Below, in pieces: positions 17,631 through 25,748 of a DNA stretch of 64,000 nt (the stretch's first letter is position 1; each line of letters opens with the position of its first letter). The translations under genes and the position numbers were made by a program. Location of the stretch: contig NZ_CP058601.1 in NCBI RefSeq assembly GCF_013402815.2, forward strand, positions 62,001 to 126,000, in the 5' to 3' direction. This DNA is from Natrinema halophilum. Lineage in GTDB: Archaea > Halobacteriota > Halobacteria > Halobacteriales > Natrialbaceae. The notes below the pieces were generated by a model. That model had not been told where the DNA came from. It made no database searches and saw only the letters and a program-made list of their open reading frames with translations.

Positions 17631-18035
17631 TTACGCGCCGCCAGCGCCCGGACCGCCGGGGCCTGCTGGGCCCGGGCCGCCCATTCCGCCGGCACCGCCG
17701 AGGAGTTCCTCGAGTTCGTCCTGCAGGCTCTCGAACTGATCCTGGACGCGCTCTTCTTGCTTCTCGAGGGTCTCGAGGCGGATTTCGAGGGTGTCGACCT
17801 TGTCTTCGAGGTCCTCCTCTGCCTGGTCGTACTCCGTCTCGACGAGGAGTTCGCCGACGTTGCGGTACATCGTGGTTTCCTCGTCGATGGAATCGAGTTC
17901 CTCGAGAGCGCTTTCGGCCTCGGTGAGGCTCGATTCGGCTTCCTGTTTCTGGACGGCAACTTCCTGTGCGGTCTCCTGAAGGTCCTGAAGCTGCTCGATT
18001 TTCTCCTGTGCTTCCGGCGGCAGGTTTCCTTGCAT
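17631..18035 (-). CDS. pfdB: Prefoldin subunit beta
   Basis: A 134-aa subunit of the archaeal prefoldin hexamer, a holdase that passes unfolded proteins to the thermosome. Two long coiled-coil helices (residues 5-45 and 70-112) flank the beta-hairpin turn near [18 protein letters not shown]. The C-terminus is a Gly/Pro/Ala-rich tail ([15 protein letters not shown]), common in haloarchaeal prefoldins. It is followed without a gap by the DUF3194 gene. Confidence 0.95.
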   Translation of the reverse strand: MQGNLPPEAQEKIEQLQDLQETAQEVAVQKQEAESSLTEAESALEELDSIDEETTMYRNVGELLVETEYDQAEEDLEDKVDTLEIRLETLEKQEERVQDQFESLQDELEELLGGAGGMGGPGPAGPGGPGAGGA

Positions 18036-18140
18036 GTCTCGACCGTCGCCCTCCGGACTGATAAAGACCAGCTTTATCTTCTGGATGGCGTCCTGTCTCG
18101 ACCTGAGTCACTAACTGACAGTTGTCCCCGTATGCTGTCG

Positions 18141-18689
18141 TTACGTAACTCCGTCACCGTCCGTTGCGACCGCATCGTCGCGTGCCGTCTGGGTCGCGGC
18201 GCTGTCGGTTCGGATCAGGATGTAGCCCCCGATCAAGAACAGCACACCCCAGAACAGAAATATGAGATCCCACAGGATGATCGGCCCGGGTCCGGCGGGC
18301 CAGACGTGGTGAAGCCCAAGCAGTTGGTGGGCGACGACGCCTTCGACGACGTTGAAAACACCCCAGCCCATGATCACCGCTCCGAGCAGGGTTCGTCCGG
18401 ATTTTGGCACCGGATGAAACCGCCATGCTCGGGAGAGCAGTACGATGCCGATGATGGTGAACGTGTACGTTGCGAGGTGAAAAATCCCGTCCGCCATCAC
18501 GTTGAGTTCGAGATCAGTCGCGACGCTCGAGTCCGGATAGGACGAGAGCATGTGATGGATCTGTAGGAGCTGGTGAAAGACGATCCCATCGAAGAAGCCG
18601 CCGATTCCCAGTCCGAGAGCGAGACCTGCCAGCACGAGTGGTTTTGCGTCCCGTCGTAACCCGAGCCACGTCGCCGTCCGGTCTGCCAT
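18141..18689 (-). CDS. DUF2243 membrane protein
   Basis: A 182-aa integral membrane protein with four predicted helices. The family motif occurs twice: GFFDGIVFHQLLQIHHM (about residue 31) and GWGVFNVVEGVVAHQLLGLHHV (about residue 108). The repeated HQLLxxHH pattern suggests metal or heme contact, which is an inference. Family members often lie near respiratory oxidase genes; here it is wedged inside the rpoP-pcc1-pfdB cluster, on the same strand. Function unknown. Confidence 0.85.
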   Translation of the reverse strand: MADRTATWLGLRRDAKPLVLAGLALGLGIGGFFDGIVFHQLLQIHHMLSSYPDSSVATDLELNVMADGIFHLATYTFTIIGIVLLSRAWRFHPVPKSGRTLLGAVIMGWGVFNVVEGVVAHQLLGLHHVWPAGPGPIILWDLIFLFWGVLFLIGGYILIRTDSAATQTARDDAVATDGDGVT

Positions 18690-18781
18690 ACGAGTGGTTC
18701 GAGCGCAACGCCGAAGACAGCGTTGCCTGCCGGTACAGGCTGTCGACGGTCTCGCCGACAGTTGTCACACGTCTGTTCGCG

Positions 18782-19054
18782 TTACCGCGCTTCGTCCTCA
18801 AAAGCAGACGTCCCCGTATCGGCGATTCGTTCGGCAACGTCGACCAGCGAAAACCAGGTGTTCAGAGCTGCCCGCAGGGCAACGATGTCGTCTGCGTCGA
18901 TTTCGATGACGAGTTGCCTCCCATCTCGGTCGAGGGAGGTTCGCGATCGGTCGTCGTCGATCTCACCGGTTTCGCGGGCAACGCTCTCGGTGACGAGTTG
19001 GGCGCGCGACTCGCTATCGAAGTCGAACTCCAGGGTTGCGTCGTGAGACGCCAC
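18782..19054 (-). CDS. pcc1: KEOPS complex subunit Pcc1
   Basis: A 90-aa dimerisation subunit of KEOPS, which makes the t6A37 modification of ANN-decoding tRNAs together with Kae1, Bud32 and Cgi121. The family pattern is visible: an N-terminal beta-strand (ATLEFDF), the central RSRTSLDRDGRQLVIEIDAD, and a C-terminal helix beginning DIVALRAALNTWFSLV. It lies 5 bp after rpoP. Confidence 0.9.
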   Translation of the reverse strand: MASHDATLEFDFDSESRAQLVTESVARETGEIDDDRSRTSLDRDGRQLVIEIDADDIVALRAALNTWFSLVDVAERIADTGTSAFEDEAR

Positions 19055-19059
19055 GATCG

Positions 19060-19194
19060 TTACTGTACGCCGACTTCTTTGACGTCGCGGCTTCGTTCTT
19101 TCAGGAGCACGCGGTGGCCGCAGTAGGGACAGCGGACGCCGCCGTACTCGTCTAGGTGAACGTCGCGTTTACAGCGAGAGCATTTGTAACTCAT
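19060..19194 (-). CDS. rpoP: DNA-directed RNA polymerase subunit P
   Basis: A 44-aa zinc-ribbon subunit of archaeal RNA polymerase (Rpb12 homologue). It starts [12 protein letters not shown] and has [17 protein letters not shown], giving two CxxC pairs for one zinc. Length and motif match the family exactly. It lies between rpl37ae and pcc1 with short gaps (21 and 5 bp), forming an information-processing operon. Confidence 0.95.
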   Translation of the reverse strand: MSYKCSRCKRDVHLDEYGGVRCPYCGHRVLLKERSRDVKEVGVQ

Positions 19195-19215
19195 ACTGGA
19201 ATTGAAACGGTAATA

Positions 19216-19479
19216 TTATTCGTCGTCCTCTGCGAGTGCAGCGCGGATGGAACGCTGAACGGTGCGGCCGGCGGGGGTCTCTGGACGGTACGCGCCGCCG
19301 GTGAAGACCTCTCCCGTCTCCTCGTTTTTCCAGATGCCGGTGCCGACGCGGGTGACGTCGTCACCGTCGACTTCGGCGTGTTCCATGTCGTCTTCGATTT
19401 CGCTGACGCGACGTCGTGCGACACGGCCGTAGCGGGCACCGAAACGGCCAGCGCTACCAACCTGTCCTTTCTTGGCCAT
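19216..19479 (-). CDS. rpl37ae: 50S ribosomal protein L37Ae without zinc cysteines
   Basis: An 87-aa large-subunit ribosomal protein. Identification rests on [22 protein letters not shown], here read as flanking segments ([15 protein letters not shown]), the core GTGIW at about residue 47, and [13 protein letters not shown] with RSIRAAL at the end. The usual CxxC...CxxC zinc site is replaced by acidic or small residues; there is no cysteine in the protein. A TATA box at 19505-19514 predicts a leaderless operon mRNA starting here. Confidence 0.9.
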   Translation of the reverse strand: MAKKGQVGSAGRFGARYGRVARRRVSEIEDDMEHAEVDGDDVTRVGTGIWKNEETGEVFTGGAYRPETPAGRTVQRSIRAALAEDDE

Positions 19480-19504
19480 AGTAGTGCTGTCTATCGCCAG
19501 CGGA

Positions 19505-19514
19505 TGCTTAAACC
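19505..19514 (-). promoter_or_regulatory. TATA box of rpl37ae operon
   Basis: The minus-strand AGGTTTAAGC is centred about 30 nt upstream of ATG 19479. It probably drives rpl37ae-rpoP-pcc1 and perhaps the genes beyond. Confidence 0.55.
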
Positions 19515-19565
19515 TGTTGAGTCACGCTGGTGTCCAAGAGGCGACTGACTGACTCCGAAAGCCGA

Positions 19566-19775
19566 TTACGACTGGTCGCCGAGGCGTTCGGCGATCGGCC
19601 AGGTGAGCAGTTCCAGAAAAACGAGCGCGAGCGCAGCACCGTAGCCGACCGGTGCAAGCGGTGCGGAAAGCAGCGTCGTGCCGATACCCGTCATCATGAT
19701 CAGCATTCGCGTCGCAAGGCCGCTAACCGCAAGCAGTGGTATCAGGGTCAGGACGGCGTCCGGCCGCTCGAGCAT
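19566..19775 (-). CDS. Small two-helix membrane protein
   Basis: A 69-aa protein with hydrophobic segments at about 7-30 and 40-60 and a charged tail (AERLGDQS). Function unknown. A minimal spacer to the rpl37ae operon promoter and an AT-rich sequence (attatatctaatta) upstream at about 19780-19795 support an own promoter. Confidence 0.65.
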   Translation of the reverse strand: MLERPDAVLTLIPLLAVSGLATRMLIMMTGIGTTLLSAPLAPVGYGAALALVFLELLTWPIAERLGDQS

Positions 19776-19914
19776 ATCTAATTATATCTAATTACGCCGT
19801 CCTTATTAACGCTGTGACAACCAGCAGCACCTGTCACCTCCATCGATCTCGGACACTAATCGCTGACGCAATCTTCGTCGCGTCGAACCGACATCGGTGG
19901 CTCACAGTGCTGCC

Positions 19915-20673
19915 TTACTGGAACTCCGCATCCGTCAGGACGTCGTTGAGATCGGCACGAATTCGTTCGCCCATCTCCCGATCGCGAGCGGTCGTGACGA
20001 TTCGGTTTTCCTGGACGCTCGAGCCGTCCCTGATGAGCATACGGACGTTCCCACCGTCGTCGGCGCGGGTTACTTTCGCCCGCAGACCGGACTGAGATCC
20101 CTTGCCGCCGGCGTCGATCGGGCCCGGAATCACCTTCTTGACGTGTGGGTGGCCCGCCACTGTTTGAATGGCCCGCATCCCGGTTCGACCACCGATGAGC
20201 GTCGTATGGCTGCCGCCGATTTTTTCGGCCGGCGGCGTCTCGACGACGTCGAGTGCGCGGTTTCCGCGGCGATCCAGAACCGCTCGAACGGGATCGTCGT
20301 CGTCGACGCGGTAAAAGGAGTGATGGATGTCCTCGCGGACGGCGCGGATCACCGCTCGCGTCCCCCCGGCGTACACTTCTTCGGGGCGCTTGCGTCGGAT
20401 TTCGTCGCCGATTAATCCCGCGAAGTTGCGAAGTTCGACGGGTTCGTTTTCGCCGTCTTCCGGAGTCGTCGTGACGGTCGTTTCGCCGAGTACCGACTCG
20501 TCGTCGTTCGACGCCGTCGTATCACCCGGATCGTCGTCTTCGCTCGCAAGCATCGTGATGGTCGCCCTGTCACGTGCCGCCTCGAGGACGACTGCCTCCG
20601 TATTGGCTTCCCGGCAGACCAGACAGAAGTCACCGGGTTTCTCGAGTGGCGATGCGCAGTGGCGACACTCCAT
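19915..20673 (-). CDS. DUF2103 protein with N-terminal zinc ribbon
   Basis: A 252-aa archaeal DUF2103 family protein, function unknown. It begins MECRHCASPLEKPGDFCLVC, a four-cysteine zinc ribbon, then an acidic linker (about residues 45-75), then the conserved DUF2103 part with EIRRKRPEEVYAGG, HTTLIGGRTGMRAIQ and HPHVKKVIPGPI. The start at 20673 puts the zinc ribbon at the N-terminus; the frame extends further but without support. It is on the same strand 59 bp after surE. Confidence 0.82.
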   Translation of the reverse strand: MECRHCASPLEKPGDFCLVCREANTEAVVLEAARDRATITMLASEDDDPGDTTASNDDESVLGETTVTTTPEDGENEPVELRNFAGLIGDEIRRKRPEEVYAGGTRAVIRAVREDIHHSFYRVDDDDPVRAVLDRRGNRALDVVETPPAEKIGGSHTTLIGGRTGMRAIQTVAGHPHVKKVIPGPIDAGGKGSQSGLRAKVTRADDGGNVRMLIRDGSSVQENRIVTTARDREMGERIRADLNDVLTDAEFQ

Positions 20674-20732
20674 AGCGGAGGATTGAACGTGGGCGTGTAA
20701 AACAGACGTGTTTTGCGGCCGGCTTCCGAGCG

Positions 20733-21572
20733 TCACAGGAGATCTTCGAGAACGTTTCGAACCGGGGACGTGTTCTCGACTTCGAACGGCACTCGAAGCG
20801 GGGAGATCGACACCTGATCTTCGAGTAGCGCGTGGCGGTCAGTGTCCTCGGGATCGGGAATGTCACGGTTGGCCATCTGCTGCCAGAGCCGGTTTGTCAA
20901 CTGGAATCCGCCGTCCTCGTGAGTCGCATCCATCTCGTACACTCTGGTCGGGCGCGTGACCGCGAAGCCGTTCGGCTCACGGTCCGGTCGAGGAACGTTG
21001 ACGTTCAGATAGTCGAGCCGGTCGAACAGACCCGTTCCGGGTGCACCGCCCACGAGTGCGGCGGCGATCTCGCCCGCCCGCTCGAAGTCTGCTGGCTCGA
21101 GCTCTTTGTCGTAGCCGAGCGTATCCATCGACATCGCTATCGCCGGGGTTTCGAGAAAGGCCGCTTCCATCGCTGCGCTGACGGTACCCGATCGGGAGAA
21201 GACGTAGGCACCGAGGTTCGCCCCCGAATTACACCCCGAAACGACGATATCGGGCGTCGACTCGAGAGCGTTGATACCGACGATGGTGCAGTCACAGGGG
21301 GTGCCGTCGACGGCGTAGCCGAGTTCGTGGTCGGTATGGGGAACCGGCACGGTGAACGCGCTGTCGGAGAGGTCGATCGAGAGCTCGTCGCCGGTCGACG
21401 ACCGCGTTCGACCGTAGGACAGCGATCGACCGACTGCGCTGCGGTTTCGGTCCGGCGCGACGACGGTGACCGTACCGACGGTCGAAAGCGCGTCGGCCAA
21501 CGCGCGGATTCCGGGCGCATCGATCCCGTCGTCGTTCGTCAGGAGAACGTGTGGCTCTGAGTCCAGTTCCAT
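20733..21572 (-). CDS. surE: 5'/3'-nucleotidase SurE
   Basis: A 279-aa metal-dependent survival-protein-family phosphatase acting on nucleoside monophosphates. Diagnostic motifs: LLTNDDGIDAPGI at residues 10-22 (metal-binding NDDG), SGCNSGANLG near 110 and AMEAAFLETPAIAMSM near 130. The length is typical. Upstream of DUF2103 on the same strand. Confidence 0.93.
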   Translation of the reverse strand: MELDSEPHVLLTNDDGIDAPGIRALADALSTVGTVTVVAPDRNRSAVGRSLSYGRTRSSTGDELSIDLSDSAFTVPVPHTDHELGYAVDGTPCDCTIVGINALESTPDIVVSGCNSGANLGAYVFSRSGTVSAAMEAAFLETPAIAMSMDTLGYDKELEPADFERAGEIAAALVGGAPGTGLFDRLDYLNVNVPRPDREPNGFAVTRPTRVYEMDATHEDGGFQLTNRLWQQMANRDIPDPEDTDRHALLEDQVSISPLRVPFEVENTSPVRNVLEDLL

Positions 21573-21657
21573 TGCCGTAACCCTCGACTAGCGGTCGAAC
21601 TACCTATCAGTTCGGTTTGGCGACTCAGTATTCGCGACGACGACATGTCGATCGTAT

Positions 21658-21801
21658 CTATACGTTTCGCTCCGCAGGTTGGACAGTATCGCGCCCCTTC
21701 GTGACGGCCGGTTCACACTCGAGGCAATTGATTTCCCGCTCTCTTCGGGCACTCTCAAGAAAAATGCCACAGGACGTACAGAATGCGGCGGACGACGACA
21801 T
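21658..21801 (-). CDS. Possible 47-aa zinc-ribbon peptide
   Basis: Starts MSSSAAFCTSCGIFLE and contains CTSC followed 18 residues later by CLEC (REINCLECEP), fitting a one-zinc ribbon. No exact family recognised. The overlapping plus-strand frame has a hydrophobic stretch but poor overall coding character. It is upstream of surE on the same strand. Confidence 0.45.
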   Translation of the reverse strand: MSSSAAFCTSCGIFLESARREREINCLECEPAVTKGRDTVQPAERNV

Positions 21802-21954
21802 GTCAACAGGAACGTGGACAGTCGTCGGCATCCTCTCAGCGCTCGGCGTCGCATTGTCGAGACGCGGTATGCATCCTGTGTGCGGCGAGCACCCAACGCT
21901 TGCGGTGTTGCACGCGACGCTCCAATTTAATGACCTGGAAGTTCTCCCTTCGAT

Positions 21955-22476
21955 ATGATCGGATTCGATCACTGGGCGGCGACAGTGTCGCACTTCGCGC
22001 AGACTGGTCCCGGGGTCAACGTCGACATCGGCACGACCAACGGGATTTTTGGCGGGGCCGTCTCGGCGTTCCTGACGACGCTCGTCGTCGGCGCAATCAT
22101 GGTGGCCGTCGTCCCAGCGTACACTGAACGAATGATGACTGTCGTCCTCGATGATCCGATCGGGTCGTTCGCGTACGGGATCCTCTCGTTGCTCGCGATC
22201 GGTTTCGTAGCGGTCGTGCTAATACTTACCGTCATCGGAATACTCGTCGCGGCTCCGCTGTTGATACTCGCGTTTCTCGTCTGGGCGATCGGCGCAGCGA
22301 TCGCGTATCTTGCGATCGCAGATCGGTTAGTAGGACGCGAAGATGGCTGGCTGAAGCCGCTGGTGGTCGCGGCGGCCATCAACGGAATCCTCGTCGTGAC
22401 CGCCGTCGGCGGCCTGCTCTCGATCTGTATCGGTGCCGCCGGCTTCGGTGCCGTCCTTCGGAACTATCTCGAGTAG
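21955..22476 (+). CDS. Multi-pass membrane protein (DUF8173-like)
   Basis: A 173-aa membrane protein with about four hydrophobic segments (34-55, 72-95, 97-120, 140-162). It resembles the C-terminal membrane region found after polymer-forming cytoskeletal or bactofilin-like domains in Halobacteria, here as a stand-alone protein. Function unknown. The N-terminal 30 residues are polar. Confidence 0.72.
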   Translation: MIGFDHWAATVSHFAQTGPGVNVDIGTTNGIFGGAVSAFLTTLVVGAIMVAVVPAYTERMMTVVLDDPIGSFAYGILSLLAIGFVAVVLILTVIGILVAAPLLILAFLVWAIGAAIAYLAIADRLVGREDGWLKPLVVAAAINGILVVTAVGGLLSICIGAAGFGAVLRNYLE

Positions 22477-22677
22477 CGAGAAGCCCCTATATATCGGACA
22501 CGCATGCGCCTAGCGCCTTGCTTCCTCGGTGAAGTTCCTTCCATCGGACGGACGACGGGTCGGCACTGATCGGGAACCGAATACTCGCCTCGCCATTCGA
22601 CCGTCGCTCTCGATGTGCTTTCGTACGGTTTCGGCGGCAGCACACGAGATTCGATCGAATCGTGTGCATTAACTGGA

Positions 22678-22690
22678 CGATAAATATCAC
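22678..22690 (+). promoter_or_regulatory. TATA box of the polysaccharide deacetylase gene
   Basis: cgaTAAATATcac is centred about 30 nt before ATG 22714 and supports a leaderless mRNA. Confidence 0.6.
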
Positions 22691-22713
22691 TGCAGAGTCG
22701 GTACGACCGGCCG

Positions 22714-23694
22714 ATGGACAGGCGACGATCGGTACTTCTGGTCATCGCGGTAAGTGTGCTACTCGTATCGTCCGTCGTCGTTCCTGCGTTTCCGATGTAT
22801 CACCTCCCACACCATCACTCGTACGAACTCTCCGAGGGTGCCGAGTATCGGTCGGTCGTCGTCTTTCGAAACGACGACATCGAACCGGGTCACAGCGACG
22901 ATCTCCGTCGATCGGTGAATCAGGTTTTCATCGACGAGGAGGTACCGGTTACGAACGCGGTTATCCCGACGAAAAACGGGGAATCGATTGCGGCTAACGA
23001 GTCGTTCTGTCGCAATCTCAGACGCCAGTCGCGAGCCAATCCAGGGTTGATCGAGTACTCGCTCCACGGATACCGCCACGAGCCAAACGACGAGGGCGCT
23101 CCTCGAACGAACGGGAGCCAATCCACCGTTAGAAGCGAATTCGGCGGCCTGCCGATGGACGAACAGCGAGAGCGGATCCACGAGGGCAAACGTATTATGA
23201 CCGCCTGTCTCAACACGACGCCACGGTCGTTCGTCCCACCGTACGCGACCTATGACAACGCGACAGTCGACGCTCTCGCCGCGGAGAATTTCTCCATCGT
23301 CGCCGGTGGGGGCTGGTTTACGGAGTCCTATTACGGCCGAACCGACCCCTTCGAAACTGCGTCCGTGGTCCACCTTCCGGAAGACCAGGGGTTCGTCGAG
23401 AACTGGGACACCAACGCGTTCCACAATCCACGAACGCTTCGTTCCCAGTTCGAAAACGCATACAGGAACGGTGAGGTGTACGTACAGGGGCTTCACTATT
23501 GGACGTTCGACAGCGAGCGGCGCCTCGAGCACCTCCGGGCGTTCATTCGGTACGTCAAACGCCACGACGACGTTCTGTTCCTGACGCTCGAGGAGTTCGC
23601 CGACGCGAAACGGGACGGGCGGCTGACGGAGACGGGCAACGGCTGGTCGTATACGTCGACCGACGACCAGCGGGTCTACGACACCGATCGGTGA
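22714..23694 (+). CDS. DUF2334-type polysaccharide deacetylase
   Basis: A 326-aa protein anchored or exported by an N-terminal hydrophobic segment (residues 6-24). The remainder resembles the NodB/DUF2334 deacetylase fold: RNDDIEPGH (acidic metal ligands) near residue 51, SLHGYRHE near 115 (metal-binding His pair) and FVPPYATYDNAT near 170. These enzymes remove acyl groups from polysaccharides or related substrates. It is the first gene of a seven-gene glycan locus and faces the same way as the next five. Confidence 0.78.
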   Translation: MDRRRSVLLVIAVSVLLVSSVVVPAFPMYHLPHHHSYELSEGAEYRSVVVFRNDDIEPGHSDDLRRSVNQVFIDEEVPVTNAVIPTKNGESIAANESFCRNLRRQSRANPGLIEYSLHGYRHEPNDEGAPRTNGSQSTVRSEFGGLPMDEQRERIHEGKRIMTACLNTTPRSFVPPYATYDNATVDALAAENFSIVAGGGWFTESYYGRTDPFETASVVHLPEDQGFVENWDTNAFHNPRTLRSQFENAYRNGEVYVQGLHYWTFDSERRLEHLRAFIRYVKRHDDVLFLTLEEFADAKRDGRLTETGNGWSYTSTDDQRVYDTDR

Positions 23695-23849
23695 AGGCGG
23701 TCCGGCCGCCGGCCGTAATGGGATTCGATAGTCGGTGTAGGAGCCCCCTCGAGCGGTCGGCAAGAAGCGCTCGGCCTGCGTAGTCCCCTCTGGTCTGAAA
23801 TTCGCACCGTCCGAGCGACGAATCACCCGCCAGCGTTTCTTTACCACCA

Positions 23850-23861
23850 CTATAATTTAAT
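23850..23861 (+). promoter_or_regulatory. TATA box of the PIG-L deacetylase gene
   Basis: ctataatttaat is centred about 32 nt before ATG 23887. Confidence 0.6.
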
Positions 23862-23886
23862 CGAGTATGCGAAAATGAAATAGAAA

Positions 23887-24567
23887 ATGAAGGTGTTGTG
23901 TGTTGCTGCACATCCCGATGATGAAGCACTCGGCGCGGGGGGGACGCTGGCTAAACACGCTGCTGAAGGCGATGAGGTCGAAGTCTTCCTCGTTAGTGAC
24001 GGGGCTATGGCTCGTTACGAACAGGAGACGGAAACCGCGATGGAGCGGCGAGCGGAACGGCGAGCGGAAGCGGAGACAGCAGCCGACATCCTCGGCGTAT
24101 CGAACCTGACCGTCCTCGACTACTGGGGGAATCAACTCGATGATGTCGCACTCATCGATATCGTTCGCGACGTCGAATCGAAGATCGATTCGTTTCAACC
24201 GAACGTGATTTATACGCATCATTACGGCGATCTCAACATCGACCACGAACTCGTCGCCCGCGCCGTACGGACCGCCGCTCGCCCCACTACCGACTCGCCA
24301 GTCGATAGAATCCTTTCGTTCGAGACGCTCTCGGCGACCGAGTGGGGCATGCCATCGGCGGATAACGCGTTTCAGCCGACGACCTTCGTGGATATCGACG
24401 AGTATCTGACACAGAAAATGAATGCGATCAATGCGTACGAAAGCGAGATGCGCGACCGTCCGCATCCGCGAAATCCCGACGGCATTCGAAACAACGCCAA
24501 AGTCTGGGGAGACAAATCGGGTCTGCTTGCGGCCGAACCGTTCGAGTTGCTCCTGGAACGTCGGTGA
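23887..24567 (+). CDS. PIG-L/LmbE family deacetylase
   Basis: A 226-aa zinc-dependent N-acetyl-sugar deacetylase. The metal motif AAHPDDEALGAGG is at residues 7-19. A downstream histidine motif YTHHYGDLNIDHE is near residue 115. Family members act on GlcNAc-type lipids or sugar precursors. In the locus context it probably deacetylates an amino sugar used for glycan assembly. The length is standard. Confidence 0.88.
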   Translation: MKVLCVAAHPDDEALGAGGTLAKHAAEGDEVEVFLVSDGAMARYEQETETAMERRAERRAEAETAADILGVSNLTVLDYWGNQLDDVALIDIVRDVESKIDSFQPNVIYTHHYGDLNIDHELVARAVRTAARPTTDSPVDRILSFETLSATEWGMPSADNAFQPTTFVDIDEYLTQKMNAINAYESEMRDRPHPRNPDGIRNNAKVWGDKSGLLAAEPFELLLERR

Positions 24568-24634
24568 TCCCGGCGCGAACGTAAGGGTCGCGACGATAGC
24601 CGCCGCATTATATAGTTGTTAACTGGTAAAAGGT

Positions 24635-24644
24635 GTAATATAGT
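24635..24644 (+). promoter_or_regulatory. TATA box of the WbqC-like gene
   Basis: GTAATATAGT is about 34 nt before ATG 24674, making a leaderless or near-leaderless WbqC-GH10 mRNA likely. Confidence 0.5.
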
Positions 24645-24673
24645 AAAGGCGGGCCGTTAGCGTGCCTTATGCA

Positions 24674-25747
24674 ATGAGTGAAACTGTCGCTGTGTACCAG
24701 CCACACTACTATCCGCGGTTGCATTACCTTGCACGGGCCCAACAGGCCGATATCTTCGTAATCTACGACGATGTCGAATTTTCTCGACGGTCACGTCATC
24801 ATCGCGCCAATATCGACTATTACGACAAAGAGTGGCTCACGATTCCGATCGCTCATAACGGCCAGAACACGCTGATCACGGATGCGCGGATCGATATGTC
24901 GGTACCGTGGCCCGCGAGGCACCTCCAGACGCTCGTCGGAAAGTACGGTGCAGAGGCGAACGACCTCGCACCGTTCTACCGGCGCCTCTGTCTCTCCGTC
25001 ATCGATCCGGAGACGCTCCGCGACAACACTGATCGAATACGCAAACTCACGACGGACCCCGATGTCGGTAGCCTGATAGACGAATGGGTCCGTGTGGATA
25101 GGACGTGGCGACGACGACTCGAGGAAAATGAGGTGGCCCACCTCCGTGCCGAGAAAGAGCGTCTCAACGAACGGATCAGCGAGCGGAAACAAACGAATCC
25201 CGACGCCGATATTGATGACTTGCTGGCGGACGCGTCGGAAATCGACGACCGACTCGAAACTGCGACGGCTGCCTGTCGAGACGCAAAGGTGGAACGCAAC
25301 CGAACGCTCGTGGAACTCTCGGAATCGATCGGGCAGAATCGCGATATCGATCGCTTACCGCTGTACGAACTGTGGAACCTCGATGGCGTCGACCCCGAGC
25401 GGTGGCTGTCCGACGTTACGTTGGCCGACATAACGGTCCCGCTCGTCGAAGAACTCCTCGAGCGGTTCGGCGTCACGTCGACGATCGTTCGTTCTAGCGA
25501 GTTGAACCTCGACCATCCTGGGAACCCGTCCGACTATCTCGCTCTTTTGACCGATCACTTCGACGGCGACGCGTACCTCTCCGGCGAGGTCGGATACGAG
25601 AACTACCTCGAAGAGAAACCGTTCGATGAACGGGGTATCGACGTTTTGATACAGGATTGGACGCCATCGTGGGAAGACGGTAACGTGTGCGCGCTCGACG
25701 TCCTGTACAACACTGATAATCCGGGGCGATACGTTCGGGAATCGTAA
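24674..25747 (+). CDS. WbqC-like protein with helical insertion
   Basis: A 357-aa cytoplasmic protein. The N-terminus (VAVYQPHYYPRLHYL, then DIFVIYDDVEFSRRS) and the C-terminus (YLSGEVGYENYLEE, DWTPSWEDG, LDVLYN) match the WbqC family, which is tied to surface-glycan synthesis and thought to modify sugars. About 100 residues in the middle (from about 130 to 230) are charged and coiled-coil-like (LRAEKERLNERISERK) and are absent from usual members of about 230 aa. The start at 24674 is preferred over an upstream GTG. The GH10 gene follows after 1 bp, hence an operon. Confidence 0.82.
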   Translation: MSETVAVYQPHYYPRLHYLARAQQADIFVIYDDVEFSRRSRHHRANIDYYDKEWLTIPIAHNGQNTLITDARIDMSVPWPARHLQTLVGKYGAEANDLAPFYRRLCLSVIDPETLRDNTDRIRKLTTDPDVGSLIDEWVRVDRTWRRRLEENEVAHLRAEKERLNERISERKQTNPDADIDDLLADASEIDDRLETATAACRDAKVERNRTLVELSESIGQNRDIDRLPLYELWNLDGVDPERWLSDVTLADITVPLVEELLERFGVTSTIVRSSELNLDHPGNPSDYLALLTDHFDGDAYLSGEVGYENYLEEKPFDERGIDVLIQDWTPSWEDGNVCALDVLYNTDNPGRYVRES

Positions 25748-25748
25748 A

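Noticed and set aside
21764-21958. Plus-strand frame with one hydrophobic stretch
   Set aside because: It lacks a recognisable domain, has unlikely composition and overlaps a more plausible zinc-ribbon peptide on the other strand.
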